Notes under the pieces: generated by a model
Seen by the model: the letters and a program-made list of their open reading frames with translations, nothing else
Told to the model about the DNA's origin: nothing
Database searches by the model: none
Source: Frankia sp. RB7
GTDB lineage: Bacteria > Pseudomonadota > Alphaproteobacteria > Rhizobiales > Xanthobacteraceae
Assembly: GCA_030403585.1 (NCBI GenBank)
Contig: JAUEPE010000028.1
Span: 1-64,000 of the forward strand
Reading direction: 5' to 3'
DNA length: 64,000 nt
Shown here: positions 10,635 through 19,160 of the stretch, one piece after another
Position numbering within the stretch: position 1 is the first letter of the stretch
How the letters are laid out: each line of letters opens with the position of its first letter
Program-made: the position numbers and the translations under genes

Positions 10635-12386
10635 ATGATGGCGTCATTTTCGACACGGCGGACTTTTTTCACACTCATCGCCACTCTGGCGTTCGGTCTT
10701 GCATCCGCAACCGCACAGGATGCGCGGCGGGCCTATGTCCCGCCGGCACTCGACACGGTGCACGCGATCCCCGCCGAGCACGGCATGGTGGTGGCGCAAG
10801 AGAAAATATCCGCGCAGGTCGGCGCCGACATCCTGCGACGTGGCGGCAACGCCGTCGATGCGGCCGTCGCGACCGGCTTTGCGATGGCCGTGACTTATCC
10901 GCGTGCCGGCAATATCGGCGGCGGCGGCTTCATGGTGATCCATTCCGCCGAGCGCAACGAGGACATTGCGATCGATTATCGCGAGACTGCGCCGGCGGCG
11001 ACCAAGGCCCAGATATTCCTTGGAGCCGACGGCAAGCCTGATGCCGCCAAGTCGCGCGATTCCGGACTTGGCATCGGCGTACCCGGCACGATCGCTGGCA
11101 TGGCCCTCGCGCTCGAAAAATACGGCTCGGGCAAGTTCACGCTGGCGCAATTGCTCGAACCTGCGATCACACTCGCGCGCGACGGATTTATCGTCACCGA
11201 CGACATCGCAGATACACTGCCGGGCTGGTACCCGCGGCTGGCACGCTGGCCGTCCTCGGCCAGGATTTTCGCAAAGCCCGACGGCACGCCGTTTGGCGAA
11301 GGCGACAGGCTGGTGCAGAGCGATCTCGCCGACACGCTGGCGAGCGTCGCAACGCAAGGACCGCGCGGATTCTACGAGGGTCCGGTGGCGGAGAAGCTCG
11401 CCAAGGCCGTGTCCGACGCCGGCGGCATCATGACCCCGGCCGATCTGAAGGCCTATCAGGCCGTGATCCGTTCGCCGGTGCGCGGCACCTATCGCGGTTA
11501 TGACATCGTCTCGATGCCGCTGCCGTCGTCCGGCGGCGTCGTGCTGGTGGAATCGCTCAACGTCCTCGAAGGCTTTCAGCTCGCCGATTTGAAGCAGGGC
11601 TCACCGGCATCGCTGCATCTGCTGATCGAAGCCATGAAGCGCGCCTATGCGGATCGTGCGCGCTATCTCGGCGATCCCGCCTTCGTCAATGCACCGATCG
11701 AAACGCTCACGGCGAAGAGCTATGCGGCCAAGCTGCGCGCGAGCATCTCGACCGATCGCGCGACGCCGACGAAAGAGATCGTTTCCGCCCCGCCCGCGCC
11801 GCGCGAAGGCAGCAACACCACGCATTTCTCCGTCGTCGACAGCAGCGGCAACGCCGTCAGCAACACCTACACGCTGAACTTCAGCTACGGCGTCGGCCTC
11901 GTAGCCGATGGCACCGGCGTGCTGCTCAACAACGAGCTCGACGATTTCACCGCAGCCGTCGGCGCCTCCAATGCCTATGGTCTCGTCGGCTACGAAGCCA
12001 ATCTGCCGGGACCCGGCAAGCGGCCGCTCTCGTCGATGTCGCCGACCATCGTGCTGAAGGACGGCAAGCCGGTGCTGGTGACAGGCTCGCCCGGCGGCAG
12101 CCGCATCATCTCGACCGTGCTCCAGGTGATCGTGAACGTGCTCGACTACAAGATGGACGTGGCGGCCGCCGTGGCCGCGCCGCGGCTGCATCATCAATGG
12201 CTGCCGGACGAGGTGCGCGTCGAGCGCGGCTTTCCCGACGATGTGCTGTTCGAGTTGAAGGCGATGGATCATCTCATCGTCGAGCCGATGGGACAGACCT
12301 CCGCCAACTCGATTCTCGTGACACCGAACGGCCCCCTCGGCGCGCCGGATCCGCGCTCGCGTGGCGCGGAAGCGGCAGGACAGTAA
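10635..12386 (+). CDS. ggt: Gamma-glutamyltranspeptidase precursor
   Basis: A 583-residue periplasmic enzyme with an N-terminal signal peptide ending near SATAQD. It hydrolyses or transfers the gamma-glutamyl group of glutathione. The precursor cleaves itself at the first Thr of NTTHFSVVD (about Thr395), which becomes the catalytic N-terminal residue of the small subunit. Further family motifs are GGNAVDAAVA, GNIGGGGFMV, RPLSSMSPTIV and GSPGGSRII. Two adjacent ATG codons (10635, 10638) are possible starts. Two genes downstream on the other strand is a GST, but nothing ties them into one operon. Confidence 0.95.
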   Translation: MMASFSTRRTFFTLIATLAFGLASATAQDARRAYVPPALDTVHAIPAEHGMVVAQEKISAQVGADILRRGGNAVDAAVATGFAMAVTYPRAGNIGGGGFMVIHSAERNEDIAIDYRETAPAATKAQIFLGADGKPDAAKSRDSGLGIGVPGTIAGMALALEKYGSGKFTLAQLLEPAITLARDGFIVTDDIADTLPGWYPRLARWPSSARIFAKPDGTPFGEGDRLVQSDLADTLASVATQGPRGFYEGPVAEKLAKAVSDAGGIMTPADLKAYQAVIRSPVRGTYRGYDIVSMPLPSSGGVVLVESLNVLEGFQLADLKQGSPASLHLLIEAMKRAYADRARYLGDPAFVNAPIETLTAKSYAAKLRASISTDRATPTKEIVSAPPAPREGSNTTHFSVVDSSGNAVSNTYTLNFSYGVGLVADGTGVLLNNELDDFTAAVGASNAYGLVGYEANLPGPGKRPLSSMSPTIVLKDGKPVLVTGSPGGSRIISTVLQVIVNVLDYKMDVAAAVAAPRLHHQWLPDEVRVERGFPDDVLFELKAMDHLIVEPMGQTSANSILVTPNGPLGAPDPRSRGAEAAGQ

Positions 12387-12483
12387 CCCTGCCCCTGCAT
12401 GGCACGACCGCGCGCGCCGGCTTGCGCCAGCCACCGCGCGTGGTACCACCGCCCAGCCAAAAGAATTTGCCGGGGAAACGCAC

Positions 12484-13779
12484 ATGACCGCAGCCGATCC
12501 GACTGGGCGCATCGAACGCGCCGAGATCGAGGACACCAGCCTTCTCGCCTTCTATCGCGACATGAACGCGCCGGAGCGGCGCACGTTCTGGGCCTGCGCA
12601 GCAGGTTGGGCGCTCGACGGCATGGACTTCATGATCTACCCGCTGGTGATCGGTACCATCATCGCGCTGTGGAAGGTCGATGCGGCGTCAGCCGGTCTTG
12701 CCGGCACGGTGACGCTGCTGGCCTCCGCCATCGGCGGCTGGCTCGGCGGTTATCTCTCGGATCATATCGGCCGGGTCAGGACGCTCCAGATCACCATCAT
12801 CTGGTTCTCGGTATTCTCGCTGGTCTGCGCGGTCGTGCAGAATTTCGAGCAGCTGTTGATCGCGCGCGCCGTACTTGGTCTCGGCTTCGGCGGCGAATGG
12901 GCCGCGGGCGCCGTGCTGATGGGCGAAGCGATCCGGCCGCAATATCGCGGACGCGCGGTCGGCTCGGTTCAATCGGGCTGGGCGGTTGGCTGGGGCCTGG
13001 CTGTGCTGTCGCAGGCGATCCTGTTCTCGTTGATGCCGGCGGAGACGGCGTGGCGCTGGATGTTCGTGATCGGCGCGCTGCCGGCGCTGCTGGTGTTCTA
13101 CATCCGCCGTTCCGTGACGGAGCCCGAGATTGCGGTAGAGGCCCGCGCCAAGCAGGCCGCGAGCGGCGACCGCCCTGCGCTCTGGGAGATCTTTTCGGGC
13201 CCGATCCTGAAGACCACGATTCTCGCGTCATTGGCAGCTACGGGCTGCCAGGGCGGCTATTACGCCGTCACCTTCTGGGTACCGCAATTCCTGACCAAGG
13301 AGCGGCATCTGTCGATCGTCGGCTCGACCGGCTATCTCTCGACGCTGATCATCGGCTCCTTCATCGGCTATCTCGTTGGCGCCTGGCTGGCCGACCGGAT
13401 CGGACGGCGCAATCTGTTCCTGACCTTCTCGATCGGCGCGATCGCGATCGTGCTGCTCTACACGCAGCTGCCGCTTACCAACGAGATCCTGTGGGTACTC
13501 GGCTTCCCGCTGGGCTTCTTCGCCTCGGGCTATTTCTCGGGGATCGGCGCGTTCCTGACCGAGCTCTATCCGACGCGGCTGCGCGGCTCGGGCCAGGGCT
13601 TTTGCTACAATTTCGGCCGCGGCATCGGCGCGCTGTTTCCGTTCCTCGTCGGCGCACTCTCGGCGTCGACATCGCTTGCCAATGCGATCGCAATCTTCGC
13701 GGTGGCGGCTTACGCGCTATTCTTCATCGCCGCCTTCGCACTGCCGGAGACGCGCGGACGTGTGCTGCACGCGGACTGA
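12484..13779 (+). CDS. MFS transporter, sugar/organic-acid symporter-like
   Basis: A 431-residue MFS protein with 12 predicted membrane segments. GWALDGMDFMIYPLV near residue 40 and GGYLSDHIGRVRTL (loop 2-3 motif) resemble the aromatic acid or metabolite:H+ symporter branch; GAWLADRIGRRNL repeats the loop motif in the second half, and LTELYPTRLRGSGQGFCYNFGR is the usual conserved helix 10-11 segment. The substrate cannot be read from sequence. The ATG at 12484 follows ggt by 97 bp in the same direction, so joint transcription is possible. Confidence 0.88.
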   Translation: MTAADPTGRIERAEIEDTSLLAFYRDMNAPERRTFWACAAGWALDGMDFMIYPLVIGTIIALWKVDAASAGLAGTVTLLASAIGGWLGGYLSDHIGRVRTLQITIIWFSVFSLVCAVVQNFEQLLIARAVLGLGFGGEWAAGAVLMGEAIRPQYRGRAVGSVQSGWAVGWGLAVLSQAILFSLMPAETAWRWMFVIGALPALLVFYIRRSVTEPEIAVEARAKQAASGDRPALWEIFSGPILKTTILASLAATGCQGGYYAVTFWVPQFLTKERHLSIVGSTGYLSTLIIGSFIGYLVGAWLADRIGRRNLFLTFSIGAIAIVLLYTQLPLTNEILWVLGFPLGFFASGYFSGIGAFLTELYPTRLRGSGQGFCYNFGRGIGALFPFLVGALSASTSLANAIAIFAVAAYALFFIAAFALPETRGRVLHAD

Positions 13780-13805
13780 CAGGCCCTCGCGGGCGGCGAG
13801 GAAAC

Positions 13806-14471
13806 TTACCGCCCCACTTGATACGGCCCGCCCTTCTCCAGCGCGCGCGCATAGGCCGGCCGCGCGTGAATGCGCTCCAGAAATGCCATCGCCTTGGGAT
13901 GGCCCTGCTCGAGGCCGCCGCGCGCTTGCGCTGCTTCAAGCGGAAAGCTCATCTGGATATCGGCCGCGGTGAACTCGCTGCCGGCGAACCACTCGCTCTT
14001 GCCGAGCTCGCCTTCCCAATAATCCATGTGCTGCTTGAGCTGCGGGTTTACCAGCGTGGTGAGCGCCTGGTTCGAGACCTTGCGCACCAGCGGGCGGAGC
14101 AGCGCCGGCGCACGCTTCGGCATCAGCGTGAACAGCAGCTTCAGCAGCAGCGGCGACATCGCGGACCCTTCCGCATAGTGCAACCAATAGGTGAAGCGCA
14201 GCCGCTCCGGCGTGTTCGGCGGCGGGATCAGCCCGCCATTGCCGTAGGTCGCGATGAGATATTCGATGATCGCACCGGACTCGGCGATGGTGTTGCCGTT
14301 GTCGGTGACGACGGGCGACTTGCCGAGCGGATGGATCGCGCGCAGCTCTTTCGGCGCACGCATATCGGGCTGGCGCTGATAGCGCACGATCTCGTAGGGC
14401 ACGCCCAACTCCTCGAGCAGCCACAGCACCCGCTGCGAACGCGAATTGTTGAGGTGGTGGACGGTCACCAT
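13806..14471 (-). CDS. Glutathione S-transferase family protein
   Basis: A 221-residue cytosolic GST. The N-terminal thioredoxin-like domain begins with VHHLNNSRSQRVLWLLEELGVPYE, which offers the active-site Ser of the bacterial Nu/beta-like groups, and contains GKSPVVTDNGNTIAESGAIIEYL with the glutathione-binding Glu-Ser. The helical C-terminal domain ends with HARPAYARALEKGGPY. It converges with an MFS gene and is divergent from the DUF2239 gene, whose promoter region lies just upstream. Confidence 0.92.
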   Translation of the reverse strand: MVTVHHLNNSRSQRVLWLLEELGVPYEIVRYQRQPDMRAPKELRAIHPLGKSPVVTDNGNTIAESGAIIEYLIATYGNGGLIPPPNTPERLRFTYWLHYAEGSAMSPLLLKLLFTLMPKRAPALLRPLVRKVSNQALTTLVNPQLKQHMDYWEGELGKSEWFAGSEFTAADIQMSFPLEAAQARGGLEQGHPKAMAFLERIHARPAYARALEKGGPYQVGR

Positions 14472-14542
14472 CGCGAGATCCTCAGGGCTGGGCGTGGTCG
14501 ATCGATCGCGTAGGTGCCAGCCCGAGGCCGCAATGTCGAGCC

Positions 14543-14600
14543 ATCCGGATGGATATTTTCATCCGGGTATATTGACGAGAGTTATTTACCCGGGTATTAA
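14543..14600 (+). promoter_or_regulatory. Promoter with three related palindromic sites before the DUF2239 gene
   Basis: TTGACG (14572-14577), a 17-bp spacer and TATTAA (14595-14600) make a good housekeeping promoter. The perfect palindrome TACCCGGGTA (14587-14596) covers the end of the spacer and the -10 box. Two related sites lie upstream: CATCCGGGTA (14560-14569) and CATCCGGATG (14542-14551). The layout fits repression, with cooperative binding at the upstream sites. The regulator is not identified in this window. Confidence 0.7.
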
Positions 14601-14619
14601 AGCGACCAACGTCACCAAT

Positions 14620-15216
14620 ATGGCAACGATTCCAATGCAAAAGACTTTCACCGCCTTCCAGGGTCAGCGCCGCCTGGCGTCGGGGCCGGCAGGCGAGGTC
14701 GCGCTCGTCGTCAAGCGGGTAGCGCCACGGCCGGACGAGCCCATCATCATCTTCGAGGACGCCACGGGCCGATCGATCGACTTCGATCTGCGCGGCGGCG
14801 ACCGCGAGGTGCTGGCGCGTCTGGCGAAGCAGATCCCGCTGCCGGTTGAGGAGACTGCTCCGCCAACCGAACCGCGTGGCCGCGGCCGGCCGAAACTCGG
14901 CGTGGTCGCGCGCGAGGTGACGCTACTGCCGCGGCACTGGGACTGGCTCGGCGCGCAGCCCGGCGGCGCTTCGGTCGCGTTGCGAAAACTCGTCGACGAG
15001 GCGCGACGCGCGAGCGGCGACAAGGACCGCGAGCGGCAGGCGCGCGATGCGGCCTATCACTTCATGTCGACCATGTCCGGCAATCTGGCGCAATTCGAGG
15101 AAGCCTCGCGCGCACTGTTTGCGGATGACCGGCGGCGCTTCGCCGGACTGATCGCTGACTGGCCGGCGGACATCCGCGACCACATCGTCAAGCTCGCCTA
15201 CAGCGACCGCGCGTAA
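14620..15216 (+). CDS. DUF2239 family protein
   Basis: A 198-residue cytoplasmic protein of the DUF2239 family, whose function is unknown. The N-terminal FTAFQGQRRLASGPAGEVAL and the FEDATGRSIDFDLRG segment are family-like. The middle, RGRGRPKLGVVAREVTLLPRHWDWLGAQPGGASVALRKLVDEA, resembles a ribbon-helix-helix type DNA-binding region, so a regulatory role is conceivable. The predicted transcript start near 14607 leaves a very short leader and I see no ribosome binding site. An ATG at 14635 is an alternative start. A MATE exporter gene follows in the same direction. Confidence 0.8.
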   Translation: MATIPMQKTFTAFQGQRRLASGPAGEVALVVKRVAPRPDEPIIIFEDATGRSIDFDLRGGDREVLARLAKQIPLPVEETAPPTEPRGRGRPKLGVVAREVTLLPRHWDWLGAQPGGASVALRKLVDEARRASGDKDRERQARDAAYHFMSTMSGNLAQFEEASRALFADDRRRFAGLIADWPADIRDHIVKLAYSDRA

Positions 15217-15309
15217 ACCGCGCGCCGCTCTCCGATAACCCCATCGACGGCCAGGCCGCGCGCGCTTCGCGCCGCAACGGCTTTGCTCGCCCTGATGAAA
15301 GGCACAACC

Positions 15310-16659
15310 ATGTCCGCTCCAAAACCGATCTGGAAAGGCTTCCTGCGCTTCCTCGCACCGTTGATGCTGAGTAACGCGCTGCAATCGCTGTTCGGCACCG
15401 TCAGCAACGTCTATCTCGGCCAGATGATCGGCGTGGACGCGCTGGCGGCGGTATCGGTGTTCTTCCCGGTGTTCTTCTTTCTGTTCGCGTTCGTCATGGG
15501 CCTGAGCACCGGCGCCACCGTGCTGATCGGCCAAGCCTTTGGCGCGGGCGAGCACGGCAGGATCAGAAGCGTCGTCGGCACGACGCTCGCGGTCGGCCTG
15601 CTGCTCTCGATATCTGTCGGACTGATCGGCGGGCTCTTCAGCCGGCAATTGATGATGGCGCTCGCGACTCCCGCAGACATTCTCGACCAAGCCAGCTTCT
15701 ATGCCCGCATCATGCTGCTGACGATGCCGCTCGGATTCGTGTTCCTGCTGATGACGGCGATGATTCGCGGCGTCGGTGATGCCGTGACACCGCTGCTGGC
15801 GCTGGCGTTGTCGACGACGATCGGTCTGATCCTGACGCCGATGCTGATCCGCGGCGCATTCGGACTACCGGAGCTCGGCATCACCAGCCCGGCCTGGGCG
15901 GCTGCAATTTCCAACGCAGTGACGCTGCTCGCGCTGGCGGCCTATCTGCTGTGGAAGAAGCACGCGCTCGCGCCGGACGTCGCGCTGCTGCGCCATGTGC
16001 GGCTCAATCGCGCTGTGATCGGACAAATCCTCGGCATTGGATTACCCAGTGCGGTCGGCATGGTCGTGATGGCGATCGCCGAACTGGTTTTGCTTGGCCT
16101 CGTCAACGGCTTCGGCTCGGACGCCACCGCGGCCTACGGCGCGGTCAATCAGGTGATGGGGTACACGCAGTTCACGGCTCTGTCGATTTCGATCGCGGTC
16201 TCGATCCTCGGCGCGCAGGCCATCGGCGGCGGCGACCGGGCGCGGCTCGACGGCATCGTCCGCACGGGGCTTGCGTTCAACCTCGTGCTGACTGGCGGGC
16301 TCGTGGCGCTGATCTATCTCGCGCCGCGCGCCGTGCTCGGCATCTTCATCACCGATGGCACCGTGCTCGATCTGGCGAAAGGGTTGCTCTTCATCGCCTT
16401 GTGGAGCTCGGTGCCGTTCGGCCTTGCGACGACGTTTTCCGGCGCGATGCGTGGTGCTGGCGTCGCGCTGACGCCGATGCTGCTGTCGATCTTCGCCATT
16501 GTCGCGATCGAGCTGCCGTCCGCGGTGATCCTGAGCCGCACGATCGGCCTCGACGGCGTGTGGGCCGCCTATCCGATCGTGTTCTGCGCCATGTTCGTTT
16601 TGCAGATGGGCTATTACCTCCTGGTGTGGCGGAAGAAGGCGATCCGGCGCCTGATCTGA
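15310..16659 (+). CDS. MATE family efflux transporter
   Basis: A 449-residue membrane protein with 12 predicted helices arranged as two homologous halves. The first helix region LAPLMLSNALQSLFGTVSNVYLGQMIG and the second-half GLPSAVGMVVMAIAELVLLGLVNGFG correspond to the conserved MATE halves. These export drugs or metabolites in exchange for H+ or Na+. The ATG at 15310 is preceded by AAAGG at a good distance. It lies 93 bp after the DUF2239 gene and may be co-expressed with it. Confidence 0.92.
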   Translation: MSAPKPIWKGFLRFLAPLMLSNALQSLFGTVSNVYLGQMIGVDALAAVSVFFPVFFFLFAFVMGLSTGATVLIGQAFGAGEHGRIRSVVGTTLAVGLLLSISVGLIGGLFSRQLMMALATPADILDQASFYARIMLLTMPLGFVFLLMTAMIRGVGDAVTPLLALALSTTIGLILTPMLIRGAFGLPELGITSPAWAAAISNAVTLLALAAYLLWKKHALAPDVALLRHVRLNRAVIGQILGIGLPSAVGMVVMAIAELVLLGLVNGFGSDATAAYGAVNQVMGYTQFTALSISIAVSILGAQAIGGGDRARLDGIVRTGLAFNLVLTGGLVALIYLAPRAVLGIFITDGTVLDLAKGLLFIALWSSVPFGLATTFSGAMRGAGVALTPMLLSIFAIVAIELPSAVILSRTIGLDGVWAAYPIVFCAMFVLQMGYYLLVWRKKAIRRLI

Positions 16660-16749
16660 TCATCAAGATATTATGACCGTCATTAAACGGTGGACCTGTG
16701 GCGCGCCCTGCGCCACAATGCGTGAAAAGTGATGTCAGGGAGAACGAAT

Positions 16750-17358
16750 TTGACCCGCACAGCCCCGCAATTTCTGTTCGATTTCGGCAGCCCGAACGCC
16801 TATCTCAGCCATCTGGCGATCCCGGCGATCGAACAGCGCATCGGCGTCAAATTCGAATATGTGCCGATCCTGCTCGGCGGCATCTTCAAGTCGACCAACA
16901 ACAAGTCGCCGGCCGAGACGCTCGCCGGCGTCAAGAACAAGCGCGAATTCCAGCAGGTCGAGACCGAGCGCTTCGTCAAGCGCTTCAAGGTCGAGCCTTA
17001 CGTCTTCAATCTGAACTTCCCCGTCAACACGCTGAACCTGATGCGCACCGCGATCGCGGCGCAGCTCGAGGGCGTATTCGAGACATATGTCGACGCCGCC
17101 TTTCACCACATGTGGCGCGAGCCGAAGAAGATGGACGACCCCGAAGTCGCAGCGAAGGCGCTGGCGTCCTCGGGGCTCGATGCCCAAAAACTGTTCGCCC
17201 GCGCCCAGGAGCCCGAGGTGAAAGGCAAGCTGATCAAGAACACCGAGGAGGCGGTCGCCCGCGGCGCGTTCGGCTCGCCGACCTTCTTCGTCGGCAACGA
17301 GATGTTCTTCGGCAAGGAGCAGCTGCGCGAGGTCGAGGAGATGGTGCTGGGGACGTGA
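16750..17358 (+). CDS. DsbA-fold 2-hydroxychromene-2-carboxylate isomerase / kappa-GST-like protein
   Basis: A 202-residue thioredoxin-fold protein of the HCCA isomerase/kappa-GST group. FDFGSPNAYLSHLAIP near the start supplies the glutathione-activating Ser of the family, and GAFGSPTFFVGNEMFFGKEQL near the end is the conserved cis-Pro and C-terminal segment. The true substrate is unknown, and there are no naphthalene-pathway neighbours. The TTG at 16750 is chosen because AGGGAGA precedes it; the in-frame ATG at 16732 lacks such a site. Confidence 0.85.
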   Translation: MTRTAPQFLFDFGSPNAYLSHLAIPAIEQRIGVKFEYVPILLGGIFKSTNNKSPAETLAGVKNKREFQQVETERFVKRFKVEPYVFNLNFPVNTLNLMRTAIAAQLEGVFETYVDAAFHHMWREPKKMDDPEVAAKALASSGLDAQKLFARAQEPEVKGKLIKNTEEAVARGAFGSPTFFVGNEMFFGKEQLREVEEMVLGT

Positions 17359-17447
17359 TCCGGCATTCTTCGGAAAGCGGGTGGTCTCCTTGAGGTCGTT
17401 CTGGCATGCTCCAGGACGACGGAAGAAATAACAATAAGGACTTTCCC

Positions 17448-18371
17448 ATGCGTATCCTCGCGGTCGGTGCCGGCGCCATCGGCGGCTATTTTGGTGGCAG
17501 GCTGTTACAGGCCGGCCGCGACGTCACCTTCCTGGTCCGGCCGCGCCGTGCCGGCGAGCTCGCGAGCGACGGCCTCGTCATCAAGAGCCCGAATGGCGAC
17601 GTGACGTTGAAGAATCCGCCGACCGTGCAGGCCGATGCGCTCAAGGATAAATTCGACGTCGTGCTGCTGAGCTGCAAGGCGTTCGACCTCGACGATGCGA
17701 TCGCCTCGTTCGCCGCCGCGGTCGGTGCGAACACCGCGATCATTCCGATGTTGAATGGCATGAAGCATCTCGACACGCTCGATGCCAAATTCGGCAAGGA
17801 GCGCGTGCTCGGCGGTCTCTGCGCCATCGCCGCGACCTTGAACGAGGAGCGCGAGGTGGTGCAGCTGCAGCCGATGCAGTCGATCAACTACGGTGAGCGC
17901 GACGGCAAGCTGTCGGATCGCGTCAAGGCGATCGACGATGCCTTCAAGAGCGGCATCAATGGTGCCACCGCCAGCCAGAACATCATGCAGGACATGTGGG
18001 AGAAGTGGGTGTTCCTGTCCTCGCTCGCCGCAAGCACCAGCCTGATGCGCACCTCTGTCGGCAACATCCTCGCCGCGCCCGGCGGCCGCGACTTCTTGCT
18101 CGGCATGCTCGATGAAACCAGCTCGATCGCCACCGCGTCGGGCTACACGCCGGGTGGACCGTTCTTCGAGCGGGTGAAAGGCAACCTCACCACCGAGGGC
18201 TCGCCGATGACGGCCTCGATGTTCCGCGACATCAAGGGAGGCTTTCCGGTCGAGGCCGATCACGTGATTGGCGATCTCATCGCGCGCGCCGATGCCGCCA
18301 AGGTCCCGGTGCCGAAGCTGCGCATCGCGTACACGCATCTCAAAGCGTATGAGAAGCAGCGGGCGGGATAG
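17448..18371 (+). CDS. panE: 2-dehydropantoate 2-reductase (ketopantoate reductase family)
   Basis: A 307-residue protein with the NAD(P)-binding Rossmann start MRILAVGAGAIGGYFGGRLLQAG and the ApbA/PanE C-terminal domain. The LLSCKAFDLDDAI, IPMLNGMKHLD and WEKWVFLSSLAA segments contain the catalytic Lys and substrate-binding Asn positions of the family. The expected reaction is NADPH reduction of ketopantoate in pantothenate synthesis; Rhizobiales often have several paralogues with other substrates. The ATG at 17448 has AAGGA upstream. Confidence 0.87.
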   Translation: MRILAVGAGAIGGYFGGRLLQAGRDVTFLVRPRRAGELASDGLVIKSPNGDVTLKNPPTVQADALKDKFDVVLLSCKAFDLDDAIASFAAAVGANTAIIPMLNGMKHLDTLDAKFGKERVLGGLCAIAATLNEEREVVQLQPMQSINYGERDGKLSDRVKAIDDAFKSGINGATASQNIMQDMWEKWVFLSSLAASTSLMRTSVGNILAAPGGRDFLLGMLDETSSIATASGYTPGGPFFERVKGNLTTEGSPMTASMFRDIKGGFPVEADHVIGDLIARADAAKVPVPKLRIAYTHLKAYEKQRAG

Positions 18372-18383
18372 CCGCCCGTTCCG

Positions 18384-18977
18384 CTATTTGAAATACGCGA
18401 GATAGTGCGCGACGGCGGTGATTTCCTCATCGCTCATGTGATAGGCGACGTCGGCCATCGCGGCGCCGGCGCCGCCGACGCGCTGGCTGGTCTTGTAGTC
18501 GGTCAGCGCCTTGACCAGATATTCCTCGCGCTGACCCGCGAGCCGCGCGACGGCCTTGGTGCCGGCAAAGCTATCCGTGTGGCATGAGGCGCAGCGGCGG
18601 CCGACGGCCACTTGCGCACCTTTTTTCGACAGGTCCGGATCCTTGTCTTCCGCTGCCTTCGGCGGCGTCATGGCCGCGAAATAGGCGCCGAGGCTGCGGA
18701 CGTCCTCGTTGGTGATCTCCGCGGCAATCTGCTGCATCTGCTCGTTCTTGCGCGAGCCGGCCCGGAAGAACACGAGCTGCCATTGCAGGAATTGATCGGG
18801 CTGACCGGCCAGCGAGGGAATGTTCTCGGTCTGCGAGATGCCGTTCTCGCCGTGACAGCCCGAACAGACGGCAGCCTTCTCCTGGACAGCAGCATTGTCG
18901 GCGGCGCTTGCGGAGAGGACGCCAAGCGTGAGGAGCGCAGCCGCGCTGATTGCGTGCGAGATGAACTGCCGGCGCAT
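18384..18977 (-). CDS. Di-heme c-type cytochrome (cytochrome c4/c553-like)
   Basis: A 197-residue exported protein with a signal peptide cut near SASAA. Two heme-binding motifs are visible: CSGCH at residues 38-42 and CASCH in the second half, each followed by Met-containing loops that could supply the sixth ligand. It would carry electrons in the periplasm. It lies downstream of the sorbosone dehydrogenase-like gene on the same strand, so it is a good candidate acceptor for that enzyme. The ATG at 18977 gives a proper signal peptide; a longer frame runs into a repeat. Confidence 0.92.
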   Translation of the reverse strand: MRRQFISHAISAAALLTLGVLSASAADNAAVQEKAAVCSGCHGENGISQTENIPSLAGQPDQFLQWQLVFFRAGSRKNEQMQQIAAEITNEDVRSLGAYFAAMTPPKAAEDKDPDLSKKGAQVAVGRRCASCHTDSFAGTKAVARLAGQREEYLVKALTDYKTSQRVGGAGAAMADVAYHMSDEEITAVAHYLAYFK

Positions 18978-19002
18978 GATGGAATTCCACTCTGACAGAC
19001 TT

Positions 19003-19040
19003 GTCATTCCGGGGTGCCTGAAGGGCGGCCCGGAATCCAT
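19003..19040. repeat. Dispersed repeat, family B copy 1
   Basis: GTCATTCCGGGGTGCCTGA followed by GGCCCGGAATCC is nearly the same as the element at 60235-60273. The CATTCCGGG and CCCGGAATC ends are inverted to each other. It sits in the 180-bp gap between the dehydrogenase and cytochrome genes. Confidence 0.6.
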
Positions 19041-19160
19041 AACCGCCATTCGGGGTGATGGGTTCCGGACTTGCGCGCAAGCCGGAACGGCAGCATGTGA
19101 ATTTAGAATGAGCGAGGCTGCGGCCGCCTCATGGCCACCGCAGCCTCGTGTCGTCGTGCG

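Noticed and set aside
12399..14513. A 704-codon plus-strand frame across the MFS and GST genes
   Set aside because: It is a frame-shifted reading of two well-supported genes on opposite strands, rich in Arg with no family features.
16697..16717. TGTGGCGC/GCGCCACA hairpin after the MATE gene as a terminator
   Set aside because: The stem is good, but there is no T-run and the next gene follows closely. It could be a weak attenuator, but I cannot support that.
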